Origin: Lactarius indigo
Taxonomy: Eukaryota; Basidiomycota; Agaricomycetes; Russulales; Russulaceae
DNA: 64,000 nt
Direction: 5' to 3'
Assembly (NCBI GenBank): GCA_025766275.1
Contig: JAFKAC010000086.1
Span: 1-64,000, forward strand
Positions 1-15,152 of this stretch are shown piece after piece. The position numbers and the translations under genes were made by a program. The notes beneath the pieces are model-generated. The model saw only the letters and a list, made by a program, of their open reading frames with translations, did no database searches and had not been told where the DNA came from. The number at the start of each line of letters is the position of its first letter. Position 1 is the first letter of the stretch.

Positions 1-433
1 CGACTAGGCCCATTATCTATAAGGGAAGTCGATCTATTGGCTATCCAATACGTAAGTGTGTTAACAAAAGCCAGGAGTGAGGGAAAGGTGAGCAGAAGAT
101 GATATATTGGAAAGAATGTAGCCGTCTGTATACGCTCTAGAGAAGCGCTACATGGGTTGTGAGAGCATGTAAGCCCCAGGACACACTAAAATGGATCTTC
201 AAAAAAAGCCCAAGGAAACCAACCTAGAAATACGTTCCAGCAGGTTGAAGACTGAGTATGGTAGACAAATAAACAAGCGAATGAACAGGCCGAAAAATGA
301 CAACGATAAGAACGGTAGTGGGGAGGGGGATGCAGGCGCGATAGAGAAGGTAGAAGGAGAGATGATTCACGTGCTAGAGGAGAAATATCACACAAAGCCC
401 GACAACGAAACAAAGGAGGGGACAAGGGCTGGT
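1..433. other. No gene seen; 3' flank of the histidine kinase gene
   Basis: I see no convincing coding exon, RNA gene or repeat here. A 171-codon plus-strand frame at 191-706 runs antisense to the last exons of the kinase, lacks any recognisable domain and is not called. Confidence 0.5.
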
Positions 434-3400
434 TCATGGCGACGCACTCTTCTCAATCGCGCCGGTCGACAATCGCTCACTAGCGAGCGCGAGCATACTT
501 CTCAAGTTGCGCTCACGCACGGGCTTGGTCAACACCCTGGAAATGATTATGAGCATACACAATCTCAGAGCCTTCACACACACATGCAAGGGGAAACACG
601 CACTTGTCCACGCCCGCCGCGAGGTATTCTTCCTGATCTGATAACAGCGCGTTCCCCGTCACGCCAACGACGAAGTCCCTCCTCCCTACCTCCCTCAGTT
701 TCGTGACCATCGAGAGGCCACTCATGACTGGCATCTGGTTGTCCAAAAACACGACAGCGAAGCGTCCATTACAGTCGCTGAGTACCATCTCAAGCGCAAT
801 CTCGCCGTTCTCGGCCGTGCTCACTTTGCAGCCGAGCCGAGCGAGCATCCGAGTCATCAACGTCCGAGTCAGTGCGTCGTCGTCTACCACGAGTACTCGC
901 AAGCCCGCCGGGACCATCGCCAGTGGCTCCTCTGACCTGCTTAATGACCGCGATCGTCGTGGTTGCAGCAGCGGGACCGCAATGTCGGGTGGGTTCGCCA
1001 ATACTGGCGATGGTTGTCGCGGCGTCGCAAAGGTAACGAGGACTTCAGGATTCTGTGATGCACATGGAGGCGTGTCTGGGGCTCCTTGCAAAGAAAGTGG
1101 TGACGGGGGCGCAGGTGGTGCCCATGGCATGGGAGATGGTGTTGCGATTGCGTCGGCTGGGTTCTCCACTTCCTCTTCGGGTGTTGTTGCGAGTGCAAGC
1201 GCATCACCGATCGTGCGGGTGATCACCGAGGGTGACGAATGAGCCTTGGGTCCGATTTCAACAAGCCCACCCTGTTCCATGAGACTGTGCATCGCAGACG
1301 AGCTCCGCCGCGACCCTGTCGACGACAAAGTACCACTACTACTGACTCTTCTGGCCCCATGCCCCGCGCTTGCTCTTGGCGGTTCCACATCGATGATAAG
1401 GTGAGGTGTAGAAGGGGTCTCTCCTGGAACTTTGTCCATCAGATTTACTGAGAGATGCGCGCTCGGGAATTTGGATAGTTCCTCTTCCTCCAGGGGTACC
1501 GGTGTAGGCGTCAGTGGTCCGATCGCCTGTGGACCTATGCCAAGTGCTGAGAGCACGTACCGCATCAGTGCATGAAAAGAAAGGGAATGTATAGAGGTGC
1601 TGAACATACGGAGTTCAACCCAGAACGTGGAGCCCTTGCCAACGCGGGATGAGACGCCGAGCCGTCCCCCACTTCGCTTAACAATTTGCCTGACGAGGGC
1701 GAGGCCAAGACCAGTCCCTTTTCCGCCTTGCTGCTTCCCTTGTTCTGTTTGATTAAACGCCGCTGTGTACATAAAACAAGTCAATACAACGCCCGAGAGG
1801 GAGAAAGAATATACGTGCAAAACAGCTTCGACTGGACCATTTCCTTCGGTGGAATTCCATATCCGGTATCGGTCACCTCAATCCTGACTACGATCCAGCT
1901 TCTCCGTGGTTCATGCGATCGATTATGTTGGTCGAGCAAGCTTGCCGAGAGCTCAGCCGTCCCAACTTTTGTGCGCTTCCCCTTTTCGGTCCCGTCCCTC
2001 CCCTCCACACATTGATCTGTGGGCGGACCATGGTGGGAACACGCTGGCACAATTAGCCGTGTGGCGATACACAGCCTTCCCCCAGGCGGTGTAAACTTGC
2101 ATGCATTACTCGCCAAATTCGTCACAATCTGCATCAGCCGAGTCTCGTCACCAACCACAAGTGCAGGGGCATCCTGATCGAGAGCTGTCTCAGGATCAAG
2201 GCCGTGCGCCAGGCACACCGCGTCATGCGCAACCTGAATTGTGCTATCAGACACCACAGAAGGGGGCGAGAAACGGCCGGTGTATGGTAAAGTGCGACGG
2301 GGAAAAGATAAAAAAACACACTTTATCGATACACGGGTCAAGGTCAGTCACGAGCTCAAGACGACGGGCGTCCGTCGCGAGGCGCAATGGTACAAACAAA
2401 CCGCGCATGACCTGATGGAAGGAGTACGGTCTGGACACGGATTCAAAACGGCCACTATCCATCCGATTGCTATGCCATTCGATAGATACACAGGCAGGAT
2501 TTGACATCAGTAAACACCCATGCCCGTAGAGAATATAGGCGCACAAATCTAGGACGTCATTGAGAACTAATAAATTAAGGGCGAGTTAATCAATACACGA
2601 GTGTTCATGGGAGGTATGGGATGCACTCGCCTTTGGACATCATGCCCAAACTCCCCTCCAGCGCCTTAAACTCGATTTCCTGCGCCCGTGGGACGATCCC
2701 AGTCGCCTCCATGTTCTGCACGGCGAGCACTGCTCACAATACCCGCCGGCGGATCCACGTCAGCGTCTTCTCAGTGGCTTGAACCAAGAGCAGTACTCAC
2801 AGGCAGTGTTGAGCGGCACGCGGACCTGTGCAACCACGCCCACTGGTTTCATCAACACAGCTCCGACTAAACGATAAAAAAGTTGGACTTATCATGAAAT
2901 ACATATCTGCAACGAAATTTGTATCAGATTGGACACACAATCCTTCTCCGGAAAGTAAACGCACGAAGTCAGACGCCGTTTCGAGTCTGCGGCCTTCCGT
3001 TCGTTGATCTGTGCCTTTTGTGTTGCGAGAAACTGTATCTTGAGCTGATCACGTAGTACGTAGAGCCTGCGTTCAGACTGCAATATATTATAGTCCAAAA
3101 ACAAGACTGTAAGAGCCGATATCCGACAGAGAGAGACAGATTAGCGTACAGTTTCGAGCATGTAGTGTACGCAGACCAAGAACCCTTGGAAGATGATAAA
3201 ATTGAGGACATCTGAGAGAAACCGGCATGGAGAGCGTGGGGTCAGAAGGACTCGGGAGGTGAGAAATGGAACCCACTTTTTGTCCAAACCTTGTGGTGTG
3301 GGAGAATGACCGCGCTAGCACTGAAAGAGTCGAGAAATGAAAAGGTAAAGGGGGAGGACGGAGGGGAGTCAATTACAGGCAAACCCAGACCGTAGCGCAG

Positions 3401-4662
3401 ATGACGGCAGGCAATCGCTTCTGGCGCAAGCCGAAGAGAGCTACAGTTTGCAACGCACACAAGAAGCTCACGGAGGATTATGAGTGTAGTGAAAACGAGT
3501 AGCGATAGTGCAAAAGATGCATACTAGAACATGGTCAGAAAGTCCCTTTTCCCACAACTAAAAATCGAAAAACCCGGGTTGTAGAGACCACAGAGGAAAC
3601 TAGAGGCCAATGAACATGAGAGCCTTGGGAGAGAGAACCAATGGGGGTGTGCCTACATGTACAAAAGTTGATAACAACCCCTACATCGCTGGTGAGGAAT
3701 CAGAACGTAACAGAACGAACATAGGCCGCGCACCAACACCAGATCGAGATAGAAAGCACGACTTGATAGGCATTGGGGCGGTCGCGTGGCCAATCGTAAA
3801 TGACAATGGGAAGGATGGGGAAAGTGCAAGCAGGAGCAATCTGGGTCACCGTGAGAGGGAAATGCTAGAATATAAACTACGTCACTCACCCCGTATAAAA
3901 AGACTTTGTCTATGAGTAGAACAGGGCCAACAACGAGTGCGGTGTTGACCGCCCAGGTGACCAAAAGGAATAGGGAGGACCAAATCGCGAGCGGCTGTAG
4001 TGTGTTACAGCAAAAATGAGAAGGGCACGGTGATTACCGTAACATGCAAAATGTCGCACTTTACGCATGAACCAGTTTTCCTTGATATAATGTAGCTCCG
4101 ATTTCTCGCTGGGGAATTTTGGGGAAAAGAAGTTGACAACGGCGGGAAAGACACGCCATCTTAGAACAATGAGGGGCGTACAGAGACCCCAGAAGCCGCC
4201 AGTGTGCACAGTCATGGAGTCGTGATCGGCTGAGTGGCCGCCTGACTTTTCAGGGGAGATATTTTGCTCAGAGAGCGAAACGGATGACTTTGCGTCATCG
4301 GACCAGTTTCGGTCAACGACTACCTCGTCTACTTCTGCGCTGTCTTCGTCTGGGCAGCTATTGTCAGAATCAGTGAAGTCAACATTGTTGGCGGCTGCAG
4401 AATCTCCGACGAGGGACGGGGTGGAGAGAGAGGCCTCCGTGCCAAGACGGCGACGGAAGCGACCCCAGTGGACACGGATGCGGTGTTCCCCGTTGATGCG
4501 AATAGCCTTCTTTTGTCCCCGCGGGGTGGTACTGACGGTGACTGCAGAAGGAGGCAGGACAATAGAAGCCTCGGGACCCAAATCGGAATTGTCAAGAGCG
4601 ACAGTGTCATTCCAACCCCGGGTGAGGCGTCTTCGTGATTCCTCGAGCGAAGTGGAAGACAT
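434..4662 (-). CDS. Membrane-bound hybrid histidine kinase with C-terminal receiver, multi-exon
   Basis: This is a hybrid sensor kinase: it autophosphorylates on histidine and passes the phosphate to its own receiver aspartate. The first exon starts with ATG at 4662 and encodes an acidic, serine-rich cytosolic tail. Hydrophobic segments follow near 3975-3890, 3850-3790, 3480-3380 and 3200-3140, so a membrane sensor is likely. After a coiled segment (about 3090-2966) comes the H-box YVFHEVRVPLNTA, spliced from 2906-2893 and 2827-2801. The N-box (LASNACKFTPPGG, about 2127-2080) and G-boxes (TDTGYGIP near 1875, KGTGLGL near 1715) complete the ATPase. The receiver has VDDD near 885, acceptor Asp in FLDNQMP near 743 and Lys in LTKP near 525. 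A GT-AG intron at 603-537 joins the last exon, giving a TGA stop at 436-434. All hallmark residues are present. The signal sensed is unknown, and some upstream exon borders are not resolved. Confidence 0.85.
2828..2892 (-). other. Predicted U2-type AT-AC intron inside the H-box of the histidine kinase
   Basis: No GT-AG intron keeps the conserved H-box frame here. An intron beginning ATAAGT (2892 downward) and ending TTGCAC (2828) does. The upstream 14-nt exon (2906-2893) ends TTTCATG and the next exon (2827-2801) begins AGGTCCGC, which reads F-H-E-V-R-V-P-L-N-T-A. ATAAGT at the 5' end and AC at the 3' end is the known signature of AT-AC introns removed by the major spliceosome. The flanking introns (2964-2907 and 2800-2730) are ordinary GT-AG introns and also restore conserved sequence (LLAVQNMEA downstream). 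Confidence 0.7.
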
Positions 4663-5502
4663 GGGGATGTCATCAAAGGTCCATCGGGTGGAAGCAGAAG
4701 CTGTGGTCGCTGTTGCGTTATTAGAAGTGGCCAGAGCTGAAAAGGGACGAGACCAGCTCGAAGACGAGCGATGGACGAGCAGGGTCAGCTTTCTCGGAAA
4801 GAGAAATAGGAGGCCTGGTTTGTGCGGCCCTTTTCAAGGCCAAGGCGGGGGCGATGGTGCCGCATTCGACCACGGAAACAACTCAGCTTAGCCGAGAAGA
4901 TCTTATTCATAATTGGTAGAGTGCCGTTCCACCTGCCACTGCCAGGGACCCATATTGAGGCTCCGTAGGGCGGGCGTAAATAAAGAAATTTAGGGTGACG
5001 GTACGGCCACAAATTTTTATGAAAACAAGACAAAGAGTCCGAGACCCGGACTTTCTCTGTCTGTCGATCAGGTTCTGGCTCCTGACCAATCCAAAAAGGA
5101 ATGAGACTTACACACCATCGCCACATCAACGGCAAGTCCAACGCCGTTGACAACCTCAAGCACCGAAAAGCCCCATACTTTGATTCAGAGAGTCGACGTT
5201 CAAATATTCTACCGACGACAATTCGTCCTGTATAATACGAGAGAAGGACACACAGTCACCAGTCACCAATTACATGCATCTGTCGGAGTTTGGATTCTAG
5301 CACTGGCCCACTTCTTCAAGTTGGGGGTATCAGGCCTGGTTCAACCTCCCATCTACTACCCCCTCTACACCTTTTTAAAAAACGGCTCTGGTCTTAAAGA
5401 GCCTCTTCTTGACTTTCTATATACGACTTACCCTTCGGACAATTATTCCTAGACTCTTGGCATTCGCAAGGACCCTTCAATTAATCCCGCAGACCTTGCC
5501 TC
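4663..5502. promoter_or_regulatory. Shared upstream region between the divergent kinase and SNT2-like genes
   Basis: About 840 bp separate the two start codons of these divergent genes, so both promoters must lie here. A TATA-like CTATATAC sits at about 5417, roughly 85 bp before the SNT2-like ATG. Open frames in the stretch (for example 5147-5452 plus) have no recognisable domain and fall in the probable leader. No defined operator can be identified. Confidence 0.4.
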
Positions 5503-8500
5503 ATGGCCACTTCCATTACCCTCAAAAACGGTGAACAAGTCAAAGTCAATGGTGAAATTTCGTTCTCGTCACTTCATGACCCTCTCAGAGTCTGACCCGG
5601 TTTATTTTACATTTTTTCGTTTCTAACTGACTATCTACGAATTCAAATTAAGACCATGTCTACTGTTCGCCTAGCTGGTCTATTCGCGACGGCACGCCAT
5701 ATTCTGTCGCACGCATCATGGAATTCCTTCCTGCAGAAGGTATGGCGCCGTCGCACAAGGGCAAAGGCAAGGAGCCCGTGTCGGTGTACACGCGCGTGCG
5801 CCTGGCGTGGTACTACCGCCCCTCGGACGTGAGCGACCGCCCCGTGGCGGACTCACGGCTACTCCTTGCGGCGATCTATTCTGAGATCTGCGAGGTTGTC
5901 CAATTACGCGCCAAGTGCTACGTTGTGCATCGCGACAAGATTACGGACCTCGCCGGATGGAAGAAGCGCCCGGACCGGTTCTATTTCAACAGGCTCTTCG
6001 ACCCATATATCAAGAAGGAATTTGAAGTGATCCAATCCAACGACGTCCGCAACCGTGCGTAGCGCCTACGACTCACCCATGTGCGAGGGGGCTTGCTGAT
6101 CGCGTGACCATTTCCCAGTACCTACACCCATCCGCGATGTACTGACTCAACGTTATGAATACGTCGTTGCGGAGAAGGAAATTGTTCCTGACCTTACTGA
6201 CGCCCTCCGGAATTGTGACACCTGTTCCAACTGGTGCCCTCCGTAAGTTCACCGCTCTTTCACAGCCCCCCTCCCCCTTTCCGCTTGTCTCATTCGTGTC
6301 CTCCCCTTTTACATGCAGACCAGAAACCGTCCGGTGCGACCGTTGCAAGTCATTCTTCCACATGGGCTGCGTACAGCCACCTCTGATCGCTAAACCCACT
6401 CGCGGGTACGGCTGGACATGTGGGCCATGTTCGCGTGCCCATGAACAAGCCGTTGAGGGTCATGACGTACGGCACGCCCCATCTCCCTCAACAAAACCGA
6501 AATCCCACGCGCCACCGGCGCGCGGGCGCGGGCGTCCACGGAAGGACCGCACACTAGCCGAGAAGGAAGAGAATGTGCCAGTGCGTCACTTCAAGATGTG
6601 GCCATTCCGATACTTTGGGTCCGTATTCTTCTTGACCAATGACCGATGGATCCGAACGACATTGTGCTGACGAGAGCGTTGGTCGCTCGTAGATTACATA
6701 CGGTCGCGGAAGATACCCTCGGTAAGTGGCAGGGTCAAGCGCGACTGGATTGCGTTCCCTTGGAGTCCAGAGGGCGCTCATCTTCTCCATCAGATCCTGA
6801 CGATCTTATATTCCCCCGGGCAACCACGCGCGTTGGTCCAAAATATCAAGCGCCCATCCCTGCCAAGGATGGCGCGCGTGATCCAGGTTAGCACCTTTTC
6901 CCTGTTTAGTTCGTGTGTCTGTGAACTCACAAACGTGCGCGTTAAGATATTCAAGAGCGTGGTGGAGAGGCGACGGTAGAGGGGTTGAGCCTTGTGCACG
7001 AGATGTCTGATACGCAAGGCAAGCACGCAATCCCAATTTTCTCTTCCGGTCCTAACGGCCCGCTTCGCTCCAATCCAGTGGCTGAGCGTGAGTTCTACTT
7101 CCCCAGTCATACGCCACTTCATAACAGGCATGCAGTTGAACAACGCAAGACACGCCTAACAGCGAAGCAGAACCTACGCTCAAACGTTGATTGGCTCACT
7201 GAAGTCATTCGGCGTTTTTCTGAAGCGTTTGCGCTTGGTCACGACTTTTCGACGCTGAGCATGTCCAACGTCTTCCGCCATGAAAAGGTACAGTTATTGT
7301 GCCCGTTCGCTTTCGTTATCGCTACTTACCTCGGACCGGACCTGGTTCCAGTGGAAGAGCACAGAGACCCGTTATGCAGATCGTGAGTGGGACGACGACG
7401 AAAAGGCTGCGTTCGAAGATGCTGTCCTTACCCACGGCGCCGAACTGCGTACCGTCCGCGATGAAGTTGGCACGCGCACCATTTATGAAGTTGTGCGTTA
7501 CTATGGTCACTGGAAAAAGCACGTATATCCCCTCCTCACTACGACCTTGCCCTAAGCCCGTCGTTGCAGCATGAAACTCGGCGAGGAGAACCGCCGTCGG
7601 CGTCTACTTGGTCCTTCTGGTGAAACTCCGCCACCGTCTGCGCACGCCATGCCCTCCGGCTATGATTCGGATTCAGAGGGCTCCATTGTACGCATACCGA
7701 GCAAAGCGCACGCGTCGTGTGGCGCCTGTCGGACGCGCGATACCAAACTCTGGTGGAAAGCACCTAAGGGCCTGCCCACGTCCGTTCTCTGCGACGCGTG
7801 TGGTATTTCGTGGCGCAAGTATGCCGATCTCAATCATCTCCGGCCAATCCGCGAAGAGGCAGCTGCGGTGAAACAGGCGAAGTCGGAGAAGAGGGAAGGC
7901 ACGCCTCTAGCAGGTTCGAATACTAAACGTGTGAAGGTATGTATAATCATCCATTAATGATTGTGAGCCGGCGTTCAAGGTAGAGGACTGACGTCACAGA
8001 CTACCGGCTCTGTCCCTTCCACTCCATCACCACCAGTAGGAAATGGCACGCCGCAGCACCGTTGTCTCGCGTGTCACAAGTACGGCTCTGGAAAAGTGTT
8101 CAAATGCAAAGAATGCCAGACGAGGGCCCATTCTGTGAGATCTAGACTAGCTGATATTAATCACATGGACAATCTTACACAATCCAATGTTTAGGCGCCT
8201 GCGGGATCGTGGACCCCTGGTTCCATTGAGTCCTGGACATGCGACCTCTGTCAAAACGAAAAGACCGCAGAGGCGTCACTCGTAAGTGGTCCCAATTTCC
8301 CTCTGCGCCCTCACTCATGGCTACAGAACCCCGATTGCGTGCTTGTGCGCGATCCAAGCGCAGACCGCGAAACAAGTGCAGTTTATCCGCCAGCCGACTC
8401 ATTTCTTCGCGTTTGCAAGCCTACAGAGGGCCAAGGTTGGGTACACCTTGCGTGTGCAGTATTCATTCCCGAAGTATTATTTTCCGATGCAAAGCGTCTA

Positions 8501-9326
8501 CGTATCGTCGAAGGCATCAGCACAATCCCTACTCATCGCTGGTCCACAGTACGTGGTGGTCCCTCTGTCTTTACTTACACCGTTGATACGAACTGCGTAA
8601 CCCCAGCGATGCACGCTGTGCAGCCAAGTTGGTGGTGCACGTTGCCCGATGCAGTGACTGCTCCGCCGAATACCACATCTCGTGTGCGTGGTCGCGTGGG
8701 TACAAGTTCGGCTTTGAGATCCAAGCGGTACGGCTTACGAGCGCGACATGTGACAACTGACGCTCACCCTCATCCTGTGCAGACCAATCCGCTAAGCGAG
8801 AGCCCAGCGCCTCGATTTCTTTCAACGGCGCGGTTGGTACGAATGCATCCCGTTGTGCGCTGCAAAGAGCACGAGTGGCGGGCGGCGGCCGCTTATCGAC
8901 ATTTGCGAGGCGAACGAGTATGGCGAGGTTCGTTTTGCCTTTCTTTCCCACCGCTCGCCATTTTCATCCCTTCCTCGAAAATGCAGACGGCCCTGCAAGT
9001 GTACTGTAACACCTACAAACAGGCCCCAGTTGCTCAGTCCCCACGCGCTCCTGCGCAAAGCGCGGCGGTTGGACCTCGTACTTGAGGAGAAGGACCTTGC
9101 ACTAAGTGGGCAGGCGACAGCCTCGGCGCTTATTACAAATGGCGATAACGTTTCAGAAGATCCAGAGTGTGCACACTGCAAGACGTCTTACTCGCCGTTC
9201 TTCCACCCCCTACCACGCGCCGGCGCGTTCGCGTGCCACCGCTGCCATTTCGAGGGCCGTACACAGATGCCGCTCACCAACGGGCACGCTCACGCTCACG
9301 GACTTGGGCACATCGTCGCATCTTAG
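5503..9326 (+). CDS. SNT2: Snt2-type chromatin regulator (BAH, PHD, ELM2, SANT, GATA finger, extended PHD), multi-exon
   Basis: In yeast, Snt2 reads histone tails as part of a complex with the Rpd3 deacetylase. ATG at 5503 opens MATSITLKNGEQVKVN; intron 5552-5652 joins it to HVYCSPSW and the rest of a BAH domain (to about 6060). A Cys-rich PHD finger follows (about 6205-6440: CDTCSNWC, CDRCKSFFHMGC, WTCGPC). An AT-hook (RGRGRPRK) lies near 6530. An ELM2 signature (RVGPKYQAPIP) is near 6830-6865. A SANT domain runs about 7378-7540. A GATA-type finger (CGACRTRDTKLWW, CDACGISW) is at about 7715-7850. An extended PHD module covers about 8060-8760, and a last CxxC pair (CAHC, CHRC) is near 9170-9245. 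The frame closes at TAG 9324-9326. Domain order matches the Snt2 family well. Not every intron border was traced. Confidence 0.85.
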
Positions 9327-9586
9327 TCACTCGTTGGGATCACGTACTTTATTTTAGACTCTTGGTTTTTCGGTCTTTCCTCTCCTTTGTTCTTAGAGTA
9401 CTAGGGCACCACCCCAAGGGATCTGTAAGATTACATTGTTCTGTCCTGTGTAACGATTATCATGAACACTTGAGTGCGAGATTGTGCAATACATGTGGGC
9501 AATAGACAAAATTAAGGAAAAAGAGGTTAGGCAAAGCAGGTGGAGGGATAAAGCGGGGGTGTAAATGTAGCACTCGGGGGCTATTT

Positions 9587-13647
<4,061 letters not shown>

Positions 13648-14051
13648 GTCCTCGAAGGGCCTCGGGATCCGTTGGGTAAGGCTGCGTAGAACGATCAGCA
13701 GGAATGGGGGGATGAAAGGAGCGAAAGAAACAAGACAGACTGGAAGGCGCAGAAGTGGATGACGAGGGGAAGGTTGTAGGAGGTGATGGAGGCAAAACAG
13801 TGACGCTGGGCATTTCGCCGCCCCGATGACGAAGACGTGGGTATGGATTAGATGGAGTAGAGTAGACAGGGGAAGAAAAATAAGGATAACGTCAGAAAGG
13901 ATGATGACAGTCACGGCTCATATCCCGTTCGGCAAGTGTCTGCGATGCTAGTGCAATTCCGCGATGCTCATATAAATACAGTACAAGTAACAGTACTTGG
14001 GTGCTCCGCGCTCTGCACGGGTCACCTGCAACTCGATGTCCTCATTAGGCC
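13648..14051. other. Intergenic, probable promoter and leader of the Ubp-like gene
   Basis: On the minus strand this stretch is pyrimidine-rich, as expected for a fungal promoter or leader. It lies between two genes on the same strand. Open frames at 13312-13914 extend upstream of the chosen ATG but contain only hydrophobic or Pro/Ser-rich sequence without a domain. Confidence 0.4.
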
Positions 14052-15152
14052 TCAGTGAGCCGTCCCACCTGGATACCCTTCAGGGTCCTCGCAAGGACTT
14101 CTCTTCCACCACTTACAAATAGCCACCGCGATATCAACAACACATTGCAAAACCAGAATCAGTGAGACAATTTGACCAAACCCCCATTGGCCTTCGCCAG
14201 GCCCGATATTTTCTCGGTTGCGCTGGACCTGGTAACATCTGTATGAGCGTGCCTTTCCCGAGGTTGGAATACAACGTACCATTAGTTCTAAGGTTGCTAC
14301 CCCATATACCGCCGATCTAATAAACAGAGTTAAATTTATAAAGATAGTGACTCAGTCGGGGAAACACACCCCGCAGTGAAATATTTGCAGCAAGATTTGT
14401 AGATTGACTTCCCACCAACGTCATTTTGCTTTACATCGGGTACATGACTCAAAGGCTGTTCAAGATGCTCCGGCCTGACAAAGACGATTGTGCTGAACTT
14501 GAATAAGAGCGAGCATGCGGCAAAGACGATGCCGACAATGAAGAGTGTCCGCAACCAGGTTGCGGTCGCGTGGACGCTGGCAAAAAAGAGGACATATTTC
14601 ACAAGGTGGTTGCAATCTGGTTGCGATCCAAAATGGCTGTTTTGTGCCCACACACATAACAACCAGACGGTAAACACCGCAGTAGAGAACATTTGAACCG
14701 CAATGACAAGAGTCGCGCGCAATGGGTTCCTGGAAGACTGGAAGAACCTCCTCATGCCTGCGTTATCGTACCTCGTCAGTGCCGCGAAAGTGATCCCTGA
14801 ATGGATACGACCCGTACCATATGAGTAGACGAAATCGAGGGAGAATATGATTTGCATGACGAATATGGCATGATACAAGTCCAGCTGATGCTGCAGAGTT
14901 TGGATTACGGCAGTGAGGACGAGGGCGAGCCCATAGAAGACAGCATTTTCATATAACCCATCCAAAAGCTCCGTTGTGATCTTGTGTTCGGGTATAAGGG
15001 AAATTAGGAGTATCGTCGCGTAGAAATTAATGCGAGTCTGGGGCGATTAGCGGTGAGTGCTGAGTTCAGAGGTCCGAGTCAGAAACGCGTAGGCTTACCC
15101 CAATGCCTGCTAGATCTGGATTAGGGTTAATAAGACCCGAGCAGCTAGACAT
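14052..15152 (-). CDS. Multi-pass membrane protein of unknown function, basidiomycete-type
   Basis: The function is not known. ATG at 15152 gives MSSCSGLINPNPDLAGIGV, and splicing then joins RINFYATILLISLIP and the main exon (about 15040-14336). That exon has at least six hydrophobic segments, for example VFYGLALVLTAVIQTL, AIFVMQIIFSLDFVY, MFSTAVFTVWLLCVW and TLFIVGIVFAACSLLF. A last exon (about 14240-14052) encodes NIGPGEGQWGFGQIVSLILV and another hydrophobic helix, ending at TGA 14054-14052. The opening NPD(L/I)AGIGVR and the late FGQI segment resemble a large Agaricomycete family of hypothetical membrane proteins with this layout. The last splice junction is inferred. Confidence 0.65.

Noticed and set aside
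191..706. 171-codon plus-strand frame
   Set aside because: Antisense to the spliced end of the histidine kinase; no family resemblance.
5147..5452. 101-codon frame before SNT2
   Set aside because: Hydrophobic leader-region sequence with no domain; it sits in the probable promoter and 5' leader.
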